Made by a program: the position numbers and the translations under genes
Notes under the pieces: generated by a model
Told to the model about the DNA's origin: nothing
The model's database searches: none
The model's input: the letters and a program-made list of their open reading frames with translations, nothing else
NCBI GenBank assembly: GCA_049724395.1
Contig: JAUGWO010000002.1
Span: 51,900-115,899, forward strand
Reading direction: 5' to 3'
DNA length: 64,000 nt
Origin: Spongospora subterranea f. sp. subterranea
Taxonomy: Eukaryota; Endomyxa: Phytomyxea; Phytomyxea; Plasmodiophorida
Part shown: positions 23,078 to 35,590 of the stretch, piece after piece
Numbering within the stretch: the first letter of the stretch is position 1
Layout: each line of letters opens with the position of its first letter

Positions 23078-24506
23078 ATGGGCCAATGCTCTACGAAATC
23101 AGAGGTCTCACAACCGAACAACAACATGTCTCAACCTGCCGATATCGCGGATAGGTTCGGTATTTTGCAACGCTCACCGTGGGAGGTTTATGAGCGTCGT
23201 GGCGATATTGGAGAAGGAGGTTTCTCCAAGATTTATCGAGCACGCCATCGAACTACTGGCAAAGATGTGGCAATCAAGTCGCTAGATAAGATGCTCAAAC
23301 ATTCGCGAGATACCTTCCTCATTGAAGTAAAACTGCTGAATGCTGTTAACCATGAGAGCGTTATCAATATTCATGAGACATATGAAGACAAGCATGCCTA
23401 CTACATCATCTTGGACCTATTGAGAGGCAAAAGATCTGTTCGAAGTGCTTGATGCGAAGCGTGATGTGTTCTCTGAAGTGATTGCTGCGACTCTAATCCG
23501 GTCAATGATGGAAGCCGTTCGGTACTGTCACAACAAGAACATCGTTCATCTCGATCTCAAACCGGAAAATTTCGTGTTCGAGAAAGCATCTGACATCAAT
23601 CGACTTGTTTTGGTTGACTTTGGCTTGGGGCGAATTGTACGGGACGATGCATACTATCGTGATCGTGTTGGCTCAATGCAGTACATTGCACCAGAGATGA
23701 TTGAGGAAACCAGTGTATGTTCGGGAGTCACGTTGAAAGCGTGCGATCTGTGGTCCATGGGTGTTATACTCTATATCCTCGTCACCGGGCTTATTCCGTT
23801 TAGTAATTGGGAGGAAGTGAAAGTAGGGCGACTACGACTGACCAAGTCTATGTCAAAAGAGCTACGCGATCTTCTTAAAAATTTACTGACTCGAGATACT
23901 CATAAGCGTCTAACTGCTGATCAAGTATTGAACCATCCATGGCTGACGAGCATGTCCGTCAAGAAAAACCCAATATACGAAGCAGTTGCAGCAGGTGTTG
24001 ACTACCTTGCGCAGAAGCCAAAGCTATCCCCATTGATGGAGAGTGTTGTCAGTTTGATGCATGAAAGCATTGTAACAGAGGACAAGCATGAGATAGACGC
24101 GCTCATCGAAGAATTCGACGTTGACAATGACGGAACATGGAACGAAATAGACATAAAGGGGTTTACGGAGCGGCTTGGCATCAAGGGTTCGGAGACAGTT
24201 CTAATTGAGCTATCAGACAAGACCGGAACAGGAATTGGCAAGCCTGAGCTAGTGTGGCTTGCGGCAATCGGCATGCTAGTTCAGAAGACAAATTCGTCTA
24301 AGAAGCGAATGGCGTTTTCATTCGGTCAGCGCAAGCCAAAACCATACATTACGAGGCAAGAGGTGATACGCGTTGGATTGAAGGGTATTGACCCGAAACT
24401 CATTAACGACCTGTTTGCCAATGTACCAGTTCAAGAACGTAGCAGCATAGTACTGTTTGAAGATTTTGCAGACGCCATTGTTGCGTCCAATACATTAGAC
24501 AGTTAG
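23078..24506 (+). CDS. Calcium-dependent protein kinase (CDPK-like) with EF-hand region
   Basis: Starts MGQCSTKSE: Gly2 and Cys4 predict N-myristoylation plus palmitoylation, as in CDPKs. Kinase motifs: GDIGEGGFSKIYRA (P-loop), VAIKSLDK (Lys), VHLDLKPENFVF (catalytic loop), VDFGLGRIVRDD, MQYIAPEMIEE, LWSMGVILYILVTGLIPF, TADQVLNHPWL. The catalytic loop has HLD rather than HRD, so activation may not need loop phosphorylation. A linker leads to one near-canonical EF loop (DVDNDGTWNEID). Other EF hands are degenerate (DKTGTGIGKPEL). No introns are seen, unlike its neighbours. At 23427-23435 a run of four A shifts the frame: one A fewer joins LLRG to KDLFEVLDAKRD exactly as the family expects. This is a sequencing indel or a disabling lesion. 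Confidence 0.8.
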
Positions 24507-24559
24507 TTTTATCGGGATTTTCAAATATAAGCAACATTTCTGCCATTATTTGCCACCAA

Positions 24560-26610
24560 CTAAACGGGAACACTACCCAGATCCATGCTTACGCCTCGAG
24601 ATATTCCCTTACCATCAATTCCGGCCATTACGAAATCCAACAGGTCAATCCGGGTTACAACTCCAAATACAACGGTTTTCTCAGTGACTTGATTGTGGCT
24701 TGAGGCACATTTCTGGGTAGATACCACTAAAACGAAGTGGTGCGTTTCGAAAACCCGGGAAAGTGTTCCCAACGGAGTGTCAATCTTGATTTGCTTGAAT
24801 TTTCCATCTGCAAACAGCTTTGTTATTCAAAGTTTGTAAGCAGTTGCATTCATACATAGAACTTCCGAGATTGGCGCTGATCCTCGTACACGGCCTCCGC
24901 GTAAATGTGAGATTAGATTTCCCTCAGTAATCATGCCAAGCACCTCATTTTCCGAGTTGACCACTGGCAACTGATCGAAACCGTGATCCTGCACAAAGAA
25001 AAACTGTCAGGCATGGAAGCTGCCTTTGCGGAGAAACACAACATGCATAAGTCGAATTGCGTCCTTGCAAGACATTGTGGGAAGGGCAGTCATGGGAGAA
25101 TTGAGATTTAGATCGGATACCTTTAAAAAATTGTTTAATTTCCACCGTAATTTGAAGAACCGAATTACACAATACCCTCTTGTCATACCACCAACAAGAT
25201 TTCGAATTGACCTCCAACATCGCCGAATCCAAGAAGTCATGATCGGCCATCCAGTCATCATTCAAATGCTTGCTCATGTAATTACGGATTGAATCCGGTA
25301 AAATAATCACACAACGTTGCCCCGCTTTCAAGGACCGTGCCGCCTGGATATGGAACTTATCAACTGTAACAACATACATGGAGCTTCATTACCATTAGAG
25401 CGGCAGATGTTGTTGCGCCCGATGATCCCCCACAAAGAAGGCCTTCTTCTCGAATAAGCCTACGCGCCATTTTCAGCGACGACCCATCCTCTGTCTTGAT
25501 CCACATATCGACATGACTTCGATCTAAAACTTCTGGGACGAAATCATAACCAATTCCTTCCACCTGCGAACTACACTTAGCAAGCCTTTGTATGCTGCTT
25601 TCAATTTACCTGATATGACTTCACTGGCCCGTTTAGCGATTCCGGTAGAGCCAAAAGCGAACCAACGGGGTCAACTCCTACGACTACAATGTTCGGAAGT
25701 AGCTCTTTCAACCGCTTACTAACCCCAGCAATGGTTCCTCCTTGAATTGTAAAACCACGTAAACAGTTTGACAAAGAAAAGACAAAGTATCAAGTACCTG
25801 TCCCAGCTGCCACGACAATCATATCGATACGGCCATTACATTGAAGATATATTTCTTCAGCGGTGCCTTCATAGTGCGCCAACGGATTCGATGGATTTCT
25901 AAAATCTTGTTAAGGAAGCATGAATCACGTACATCGTACAGTTACTAACTTATATTGGTCAAGAATATGACTATTTTCGATTTCTCGTTGGAGTCGTATA
26001 GCGACAGATATATGCGATTCCGGAGAATCCCATGCTGCTTCGGTTGGAGTACGAATAATTTCAGCACCAAGAGCCTTTAATATATCAACCTAAACATGTA
26101 TAGGCATTTGCACCTCATTTAGATTAACAGACAAGTATGTTAACCTTCTCTTGACTCATTTTTTCAGGCATTGTAATTATCATACGATAGCCTTTGATTG
26201 CGGCAGCAAGTGCTAAACCGATGCCAGTATTTCCTGACGTTGGTTCAATAAGTGTATCACCTGGTTTGATCCTTCCTGACTTTTCGGCATCTTCGACCAT
26301 TTTCAAACCGATTCTATCCTTAATTGAGCCCCCAGCGTTGAAAAATTCGCATTTGGCAACTGACAGGCGGCATCGATTAGCAACTAACGACGTCTCCTGA
26401 TTCAATGTACTTACCGAGTTCGCATTCAATGCCTTCTCTCACACCGATCTTGTTAAGCTTAACAATAGGAGTACCGCCAATATGACCAAGGATACTGTCA
26501 AGAATCTGCGGTTTGCCGAACCTAACAGTTGGTCAATTACCAATGAGGGTCAAGAGGTTTAGAGTAGGCACTAACTTCCATTTCGGCGTCGCTGCTGAGG
26601 AGCTAGACAT
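24560..26610 (-). CDS. CBS: Cystathionine beta-synthase
   Basis: A PLP enzyme that condenses homocysteine and serine to cystathionine (transsulfuration). Start ATG at 26610 ([12 protein letters not shown]). [19 protein letters not shown] opens the fold-type II domain. [20 protein letters not shown] carries the PLP Lys in SIKDR, and [16 protein letters not shown] is the phosphate loop. Then [46 protein letters not shown] and [18 protein letters not shown]. Two C-terminal CBS (Bateman) modules follow: [18 protein letters not shown], and [20 protein letters not shown] with [15 protein letters not shown]. The N-terminal heme-binding Cys-Pro/His region of the human enzyme is absent, as in lower eukaryotes. 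About eight introns of 50-60 nt. Stop 24560. Confidence 0.92.
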
Positions 26611-28459
26611 TTTGCTCAGCCGAGTTTCGAAGAAAGCGAGGTTTCAAAACAACTGAGGGCCGCGTCAAACCTTACTGGAACATCCGATACAGCAACATGC
26701 CTATACCGTACCGTACCGTACCCCCTGTGTACAAACGCACTTGGGATTGTGCGAATAATTTTGAGCCGGCCAGTCGAGGTCGCCACTTGCCACAGTAGTT
26801 TCACTTGATGACCGCCAAATTCAGACACTGCTCGGGGCAGCCCGAGTCAGTCAGTCACAGTTGACATTTGACGATGGACGATTGTAGCGATGGGGTATCA
26901 CATCGTGCTATCGTTCAACGTGCCAATGTTGTGCCAAACAAATTCGACACCTCGATCTCTATTAATTATCAATCGAGAGGCTAGCGACCGACTACAGTAA
27001 ACGTATATTTGCAACTGACCACGACGTTTACTGAATGTTTCGTGGATGTCTGGCAACCATGTCTTCCTCTTCACCCATATTCTTTCGACGCAGTCTTTCC
27101 ACTGTTTGCGTTGCGTGATGAGCGACTTAATACTGATGAAAGTTACACTTTTGTAAAGAAAAATTGACGACCAGTGACTCGCACCCCTTTTTTTTACGAA
27201 ATTTATTATGAATTCAATATATATTTAGGACATAGATTGACGCAAGAAAAGGTTAATGAACGGTTATGATGCGGCAATCAGGTCCAATGAAAAGCCTCCT
27301 TGACGCAGATACCGAACCCTAGTTCGCCTGGCGTAACGTTCGCGACACGAACTTGAAAGAATACGACAGGCCACTGCCATTTTTGCGTCTAGAATTGGTG
27401 TTTGGTGAAAAAAACGGCCTGGATTTGCCCTGCTATTACAAACGATGATGTTCGAAAGTAATCAAGGAAGATGGTGGACCGATGAATCTGAGGAAGAAAC
27501 CTTTTGCTCGGCTTGCGCTATGCATGGTTTCCGCGCTCCTATCACTACATTTCTCAGCCAGTCGCCTCGCGCCTTGGAAATGCGCCACCCTTTGCTGACC
27601 AACGGCGACAAGCTTCTCGATGGACGCGTCTGTGAACCTGCTAGTGATAATACGCTGCTCTTCCTCGTCCCAAAATTGATACCCTTTAGATTTGTTGGAT
27701 ATATGATGAAGGCAACCTTGCGCCCTGTATACTCCGCTCCGTTGACACTGCGATTGATGAGAACCTGGCCAATGTGATATTGTGGTCGCAAGCTCAAGTT
27801 ATTAGCATCACTGAGGATTAAATTAGGGCAGTATTGATGAATAATAAACGCATTTAAAAACAATCAAAGCAAAAATACTTCGAAGAAACAGAGCTGTTTT
27901 TCCAAATGGCAAACTTGAGCTGGACGGATTAAGAGTTGCTGAGCCTATGGCCTCGAGCTATGGGTGTTTTCACAGTCCATAGTTGGATAATGGTCATCGC
28001 AGAAGTCTAGACATGCAGGACCTCGATATTACAGTGACATTGCTGTTTGTTAAGTTCGCACGGAACCCGACGCGCGAGTACCATGAGAACCCTTTGCTGG
28101 TATGGAAAAGCCACGGGAATGGGCGCGAAACATTGCTTCACATTGTTTCGGCAAACGAACAAGACGCCCGTTCAAATGAGCAATGCTTAAGATCTGGAAG
28201 CTCCAAAACACTACTCGAAATTCCCAACACTGTGATCAATCGGTTGTCCCGGCGCTTGACAATTTGATATTGACTAAGGTACTAAAATACGCTCAGTCCG
28301 ATGCGAAACCATGCTGTTGAAGGAACAGAATTTTCGAAAAAGAAACAAAATCACCCTCAAATCGCAGCTTCACGTGGCAGATTATACGTTTTGCTAAAGT
28401 CCGCGAAAGCTCTCTCCCCTTTCTCGGCGCGCTTGCTCTGGAGACAACGAAGCCATTCC
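26611..28459. other. Long intergenic stretch with ambiguous open frames
   Basis: Upstream of CBS a short ACCGT tandem run lies near 26703-26718. Around 27445-27863 open frames of 110 and 133 codons lie opposite each other. Neither shows a family motif, and the minus one lacks an ATG. A plus-strand frame at 27983-28267 is similarly featureless. I cannot support a gene here. Confidence 0.35.
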
Positions 28460-28921
28460 ATGATGACTCGAGAAATACTGGTGTTATATGAAAGAAATTC
28501 ATCGAAAGACGACGAGCTTCTTGCCGCCTGTGTCAGAATTGAACGTCGACTGTTTCCTAAACATGAAAGCCTTGCCTCAACCATGAGTGTGGAGGCCAGA
28601 AAAAAATCGCAGAGAACGGTGGTGATGACTATCGATAAAGACACGGTTGCTGGCTATATGATAATAACAAACAGTGGGAATGTGCTCAAGCTCGCAGTAA
28701 ACCCACTCAACCAAAGAACCGGTGTCGCACGATCATTATTGTTATGGGCGAAAAAACAGCACCTTAGCCTAATGCTCCACGTGGACCCAGAGCGGATCGC
28801 CGCCGTATCGCTATACAGAGACCAAGGTTTCGAGGAAGTCACTACGGTTTCCGATTTCTACCAACGCGGAAGAAATGCCATACTCATGCAATGGCGACAT
28901 CCAACAACCAATGAAAAATAA
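28460..28921 (+). CDS. GNAT-family N-acetyltransferase
   Basis: Acetyl-CoA-dependent N-acyltransferase fold. The chosen ATG at 28460 gives 153 residues. GNAT elements: TVVMTIDKDTVAGYMII (beta2-beta4), VLKLAVNPLNQRTGVARSLL (motif A, with QRTGVA in place of the usual R/QxxGxG/A pyrophosphate loop), then LMLHVDPERIAAVSLYRDQG and FEEVTTVSDFYQRGRNAILM (motif B, typical of Rim/NAA-like enzymes). An in-frame ATG at 28301 would add 53 residues rich in Arg/Ser/Ala that could target mitochondria. No intron. The substrate (protein N-terminus or small amine) is not determinable. Confidence 0.75.
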   Translation: MMTREILVLYERNSSKDDELLAACVRIERRLFPKHESLASTMSVEARKKSQRTVVMTIDKDTVAGYMIITNSGNVLKLAVNPLNQRTGVARSLLLWAKKQHLSLMLHVDPERIAAVSLYRDQGFEEVTTVSDFYQRGRNAILMQWRHPTTNEK

Positions 28922-29078
28922 TGAAGAAAGTCTGAAGGTTGTCGTACTGGTGTACTGATAGTGAGAGTGCAACAGCGGCGCCTTCACAGTTGTATTTGGT
29001 GTACATAACACCGCGAGACAATTTACACATTGTCGCACTTTCGTGCTGATCTCGTCTGATTTTGGGGGGTCTCGCTCA

Positions 29079-32000
29079 ATGAGCAATAGAGAAAGTGCTC
29101 GGGAAGCGTGCAGCTGCCATTGCCAGGAAGACCTGATAAATATTGCTGAGGATTGCCGTCAGTTTGAGGCTAAATATGTTGAAATTCGAAAGGAAGGTGA
29201 GCTCCTGTATCAACAGTATGAAGTGAAATCGGCTAAATTGCGAGAAGCGATTGAGTTGAGTAATCATCTGACTGATGAGAATCAAGTTAGTCCGCCTTCC
29301 TTGATCCAGAAATATGCTGAACCATATTCTTCAGAAATTACTTGACCAAAATCAGAGTTTGGCGGAACGATTAGCGAGGAGTCTCAAGGAGAAAAGTCAA
29401 CTCGAACAAAATGCTAAAGAAGAGTTCGAAAAAATCATGTCACAGGTTAGGCAAGAAAGAAAAGAGACCGCAGAGCGATTCGCATCCGCAACTTCTCAGC
29501 ACCACGAGCTGCTAGTGCAAATAGAAGAAGCTAAACGAAAGCAGGATCCTGCGGTGAAAATCGATATTCAGGTTGTCATTATACTGCCCCTAAATATTTG
29601 GTTTTAAATTCCTGGATTAGATTGTATTTCCAAGTGGCCCATCTCCGGCAGCTGCTCGCGCATCTGAGCTCTATACCATTGCTGAGCCTGCAATCCTCGA
29701 GTCGATGACTAGTGATGAACTTCGCGAACAACTCGATCAAGGTAAATTGGAAACCACTTCACAGCGTTGGGTTTATAAGTCTTTGGCTACAGTTTGTATC
29801 AGTAACGAACTTCTTAGACATGAAACCAATGACCTGCAATCCGCAGTGCAAGCGCTAGAGAAGAAGTGTACTTTGCAAGCCCAGGACCTGTCTAAAAAAG
29901 AAATTCAAATCCACGAAGCGATGGAAAAACTTTCTGCTACTTCCTCATTGAAACCTCTCATCAACGAATATGAGAAACGTTTGTATGGGCTTTTCTTTTG
30001 CTCTCAATTATTAACGTGTGTTTTTCATCAGAAATCGTTTCTCTTCAAGCGACATATGATTCAGCGGTCTCTGAATCGCATACGGCACAGCAGGCTTATT
30101 CTGACCTAATCGCGCACGTCAATGAACTTAGCTCATCGTTTGACACGTAATTAATAATTTTACTTTGAGCGCCGATATTGAGATGGTTTCTATGTTAGGG
30201 AGCGCAAAAGAAATGAGTCCGCGCTGGAGTTGCTACGTCAAGAGCATGAAAGGGAGATGAATTCTTGCAACTCGGTTATCGATGACCTACGCAAGCAAAT
30301 TGCTGATTCCGAGGTACCCTGTTTCCATTGGGTTGGCGATGTACCCTCAATTTTGATTGTTCCTAAACAGGGACAGTCCTCTTCCCTTGTCCATGCCCAT
30401 TCCCAATTGGCATCCCTGCGTGACCAAGATCAGCGTTTAAGGGCTCAACTGGTGCAGCAACAGCAGGCTTACAAAAACGCGCAGGTATCAACGCCGATGG
30501 CTCTGTTAATCTTTGAAATTCATTTTCATGACGCTAGGCGGATCTTAAACGCGTTTACGCGAAACATAAAAAGGACCTTCATGATTTGGAAGAAAAATTT
30601 CGGCATGGAGAGTACATTGACCGGTACGAAAAGATGGCTTTACGGGCACAAAAAGTTGAAGCAGCTTGTACAGTTGTTGCCCAAGCTGCGCCACGACTTC
30701 AACGCGTTATCCAGGTATAAGTATTTTCATACGTTTGTGAGTTTTGCACTCACATTACTCCAGAACAACAGCAAAATTGTCAACTTGTTATCCTCTAAAA
30801 AGGCCTTGTTACTAAAAGAATGGCAAAGCCTCAACACTCAACGATTAGAGACCGAGGCTGCTATTGCCAAAATGCAAGCAGAGGTTTCATCTGTCAATAG
30901 TGAATCTCAGGCTTTGAGAAATATGGTATTGCATTCAATGTGGAATCCCATTGTTTGTAACTCTTCAAATCAGGTTGATTCTCTATCTTTAAAAGCAATC
31001 ACTTTGGAGCAAGAGGCAGAATGGCACAAGCTCCAAGCAGATGGTCATTTAGAAGAGAATCAAAACTTGTGTAAACATATTCGTTTGCTTGCCGTTGAGG
31101 TAATCGAATATAAGTTTTGATATGTGTATCGCTTATATTTTCATTTAGACGATTATGAACAGTATCGTGTCTTGCGCCGTTTTAAAAGGCGAAGAAAAAT
31201 TACGTTCATCTGTCTCCGAAAGTATACTCAACCAGCAACGGTCGGAATTAGAACAGCAAAGAGCGGTACTGCAGCAACAACAGACCCAACTGGATATCGA
31301 AATTCGAATTCAGCAGCAGCGGATGGAGCAGCTAAATACAGGTATGCTTAGCTATTTACTCTGCAAAAAAGAATCGTAATGCGGTGCCAGAAATTGCTGG
31401 TTTTGAGGAAATCGAAATGAAAGCGGCCTCTGAGCAGTCTGAATTGCGCAGATTAAAAAGGGAGAGAGATGAACTTACAGTGAGCTTTCATCCAGCGATG
31501 TTTCACTTCGTTTGAACGTTTTCCAGGAATTTATTGAACAAGAGAGGCAAATCAATTTTGAAATGATGTCAGATTTAGAAAGGCAGAATATTCAAGCTAA
31601 GGAAGAGCTCCAAGTCCTTCAAGTACAGGATTTGTTGATGTTTATCGTGTCATTGAATTTTGCACAGGAAGAGGTTGTTCGGCTAAAAGGTGAATTACAA
31701 GTTTGTGGCACAGTTGTTTCTGAACAAGATTCTTCTGGTGATGAAGTGTTGCAAAATGTATTCAAATCTCACATGGAGAAATCAGTTTTGCTGAAACTTT
31801 GGGGTTTTTAGGAAATCGCGGTTTTACGTAGAAAAATTACGGAACTCTCAGACGATCTGCTTCAGAAGCAAGGAGAAAATGATGCACTTGCCAGGTCTCA
31901 GGCAACGCTTACGTCTACGCTTTCGGTGTGTTCATATCGAGTTGTTTCGCGGAGTCATTGCTAACATTTATCGGTTGTAAATACAGGCGACGCAGCAAGA

Positions 32001-33297
32001 GTTATTGTCCATGACAGCAATCTCTGAGGTTAGCTTTCATCAAATATTTGTCCGGATGCCTTTTAATTCCGCTATCACCAGGGGTTGCAAATGCAAACTG
32101 CGTTAACTGAAGAGCTCACAGTTAAACTGGAAGACGCGGAACTAATCAAACAGCAATTATGCTCTGCTCAAAGTGAAAACGACAAAGAGCTTGCCACGTT
32201 GCGTCAGAAGGTATCTTGAGTCTGTTGGCATATTCGATCTGCAGTTTACAGTAGATCAGGTCAAAAAGTATCAACAAGAGGCGGTCGCTTTAGAAGAAAG
32301 AATCATCGATTTGACGACAGAGTTGGAAGACTCAGAAACGCAGTCGCAAAAACAGATGGATATGTCGCGTGATGTCATTGCAAAGCTTCAGGCATTTATT
32401 ATTCTGCTTCGCCCTGCTGCCAGCTCACAAACGTTTTCTTAGACGGATCGAGACCAACTGCAGGAACAAGTTCAAGAATGCTCATTCAAGATTGCCGCAC
32501 AAAACGTATATGCTGCCTAGTTCAGCTGTTGGTGAAATGAATAATTTGCTCTGTTAGGGTCGCTTGCAAGCAATTGAAGCTAGGCATATTTCACATCAAG
32601 AACAGCTGAAGGTTGCCGAAGCGGAGAAGTTACAGTTGCAGGTTGGTCTGTTTGAGAATCGATATTCCTGTGTTAATAATTGCTTCAAGATCCGTTTGGA
32701 CAGGTTCGAGTCTGATTGCAAAAAGTTGGATGAACAAGTATTGAATCTAGAACAACAAAAGCAACAGTTACAAGCTCAACTGTCGTCAGCTATTGCCAAG
32801 GCAGCCAGATCAATCGACACAGAGAATAGAGATCCGTCTAAAGAATCTATTCTTACTGAAGAAAATCAAAAGTATCAAATGAAGACGAAGCTACCTATAC
32901 AGGCGATTTGCTGAACACTTCTTTATTGCACAGGCTTATCAAAGAAATAGAGTTGCATAAAAAGGCTTCTGATCAGTATGTGGAGAAGTTGAGGCAAGGC
33001 ATGATAGACTATAAGGTAAGGTTTGAGGAACGAGCAGTATTTTCACAGGATTTACTCATGTTGTTAGGCGAGAGGCGACAAAAAAATGGCAACGGCAGCT
33101 CACAACTTTAAATTAGCTCTTCGACGGTGTGAGCAGTTGGAAACAGCGGTCGTCAAGGTAAAACACGTTCCATGTCTGGTCGCACCAACCAGGTTCTGAG
33201 TTGGCACCAGATGGGGACCACGTGCCCAGACAACCAGCTGGTTCGCGCTATCATCGAAGAAGTTGAAAAAAGCAAACTGCACATAAGTCTTACCTAA
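29079..33297 (+). CDS. Long multi-exon coiled-coil protein
   Basis: ATG at 29079 (MSNRESAREACSCHCQEDLI). From about residue 25 nearly every exon encodes heptad-rich helix, for example LREAIELSNHLTDENQ, LLDQNQSLAERLARSLKEKS, KIMSQVRQERKETAERFASA, LEQEAEWHKLQADGHLEENQ, LNQQRSELEQQRAVLQQQQT and LEQQKQQLQAQLSSAIAKAA. About fifteen introns, most 45-60 nt; the first is 29287-29331. The last exon likely ends VEKSKLHISLT with TAA then ATAAATA. Expected length is roughly 1000 residues. Such proteins act as centrosomal, basal-body or Golgi scaffolds. With DNAAF5 in the same genome a basal-body role is plausible, but no family could be named. A second frame in the last exon would stop about 30 bp earlier. 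Confidence 0.65.
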
Positions 33298-33494
33298 TAA
33301 ATACATTATTGTGGTCTATACCTTGGTTTCCATGATACTCTCAGCCTGATCTTTTGCTTTTCCAGAAATCCGAGCGCTCAAACTTCTCGATGTTTTCTGT
33401 CGGAGTTTTACTCGGCCTCCTCTCCTGTCAACGAGGTTTTCCACATCGGATTTTTGACCTGAGGGAATATTATTGGCTTCACCTTTGACCCAAT

Positions 33495-35480
33495 ATGATT
33501 GGGCTGGGATGGATAGCTTGCTTGATGGCCATGGCTTCCCTGATTGATGGCTCTGGCGCTGCCATCCCGGTAATCATTTCACAGCGGGATCCATAAAGAT
33601 CAGCTGATTTTATGGGCTCAATTTTCAGGTTAGCCATCTAGATGATTGGACAACTATGCCGAAGTTCATCATAACAAAGGAAAAGGATATCGATCCGTTG
33701 ATCAGTCAACAAAATCGTATTCCTAGTCGATCTTTTCCAATGACAGGAAGTAGTGGCGAAAATTACATCTGCTCCCTACCGACAGAGGAAGGAATCAGGA
33801 CATCAATCAATGACACGTTGGGCGAATATGATTCGAGCATTCCTGTCGATATCAAACGAAATAACGCTGTTGAAACTTTCAAAAAATCCATTGGTGACCA
33901 ATGCTTCAAGAGAAATGAAGGTGGATTGTTTACAGTGCAAATAATAGAGACACTTATTTCATTTTTATCTAAGGTTTCTGGACATTCGAAATTTGCCCAT
34001 TCAAATCGGCTCGTCAACTGCGTATGGAAGGATCAAGGGAAATGCTGTCGTTCTCATTAGGAGAGTTTCGGCGAGATTTCTGGAATGACGAAGGGAATTA
34101 CGTCCAGGAGTACGGAGGTGGAAGTGATCGCAGGCTGTGCACGGCAATATATTCTTGTAGAGAATCCCTCGCTTCTGGCATCCTTGTTTTCAGGGCAACA
34201 ACGGAACCTGTTCCTTATCAGGTAATGCCATTTGGTTCCGAAATTGTGTGATTTTTCCGCGTCGTACTAAAATGTCGTTTAGTATATGATGGATCTACAG
34301 ATATCGTCTGTATGTTTGGTTAAACCAGCACAGCGACTCTCACCTTCCTTCATGCTTTCTACGCTGGCAACCGAATGTATCCCTCTTGTCTGTTCACCTT
34401 TTCAGCACATTTTCGATTATGTTGTTCATACCTGTTTAGGACAAAGGATGGTGGTCCTATGAGTTCTGCTATCTCAAAAATATTCGTCAATACCATTCGG
34501 AAAGAGTGCAGTTAGACGGCGATCCGGCTGTCCCAGGCGCTGCCCGCTTCAAGACTATGATAAAGGACTCATTCATTTTGGGAAACTGGGCTGGAGCAAA
34601 TAATGACAGTGCTGAGATTAATTTGCGAACGACATTAGTTTCGGTACCAGAATTTCCATCGCAATCCTATATCTCTCAGGTAGGCTGAGTGTCGGATTCG
34701 TCAAACACTTGAGTTCCGAATTTGGTGATTATTTACAGAAATACACGGATGGGACTCCATGCGATCTTACAGGAACTAAACGAGAAACTGAGGTCAGGTT
34801 CATGTGTAATAAACACTTCGAAGGAGCTCGGTTCGTTAGCGTCAAAGAAACGAAAACATGCTCGTATGTTGTCGTTGTCGAAACATCGCTCATTTGCTCC
34901 CATCCCAGTTTCACTGTTGTTGAACCTGGTAACCCGGCGGTGTCTCCCTCCTACGCCAATCGACAATTTATATCGTTATTCTTTAGTTGTCTATGAAATT
35001 AAGTGTTTACGGGCCGCACCTGCCGCTGACGACAAGGATCCTCCTTCGCCAAAGGATGAATTGTCCATTGTTCCTCGAAAGTATTCTGATGTTGCTGCCA
35101 CGCAACAAGGTCAAGAGCTTGATCAATCTAATTTACCCATCAAGGATGATAAAATTACAGATGGGCTTACTTCCGCTGCCCTTCTCGAAAAAAAACCGCC
35201 AGTCGACGATGGCGCATTCGACAGCACAGGTGCTGATGATAAACAAAGCAAGGAACCAGCATCTGTATCAGAGCAAATGATTACAGCTACACAAATGGAC
35301 AGCGCAACGGGGACGAAGTTCGAAGTTGGACTCGAGGCCGCCGTAGCCATTGCCAATCCATCCGGTGAAGTCAACGATGTTGTCGAAAAGAAGTCACAGA
35401 ACGTGGACAAGAAGTCGGATGAGAAGCCATCCGAACAACTTGGGACAGAAAACCAAGAGGAATTGAAAATCGAGCTGTAA
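33495..35480 (+). CDS. OS-9/ERLEC1-type ER lectin (ERAD)
   Basis: MRH-domain lectins read trimmed N-glycans on misfolded glycoproteins and hand them to the HRD1/SEL1 ubiquitin ligase. The ATG at 33495 gives a signal peptide (MIGLGWIACLMAMASLIDG). A 59-nt intron at 33570-33628 joins to VSHLDDWTTMPKFIITKE. ENYICSLPTEEG matches the OS-9 beta-strand entry. GWWSYEFCYLKNIRQYHSER supplies the glycan-binding W-W and Gln of the MRH domain. YTDGTPCDLTGTKRETEVRF and SVKETKTCSYVVVVETSLIC close it (Arg and Glu/Tyr sites as in OS-9). An acidic Lys/Glu/Asp tail of about 170 residues follows. The last four residues are KIEL, resembling a weak KDEL-type ER retrieval signal. A partial second MRH-like segment earlier (QEYGGGSDRRLCTAIYSC) suggests the two-domain ERLEC1/XTP3-B form. 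Confidence 0.8.
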
Positions 35481-35590
35481 ATAAATGCACCGTTTTAGAA
35501 TGAAAAAACGAGAATTGTAAGTGCGATATTTTTGTGGCTACGTGCTGTGTATTATAAATGACGAAAGATATGAAGGTTCGGTTGCTGAAC

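Noticed and set aside
3996-24506. Stop-codon reassignment as explanation for interrupted kinase genes
   Set aside because: The breaks require a change of frame, not reading through a stop, and all three standard stops are used normally at gene ends.
27445-27863. Opposing open frames of 110 and 133 codons
   Set aside because: No family motif, no ATG for the longer one, and no splice or poly(A) support.
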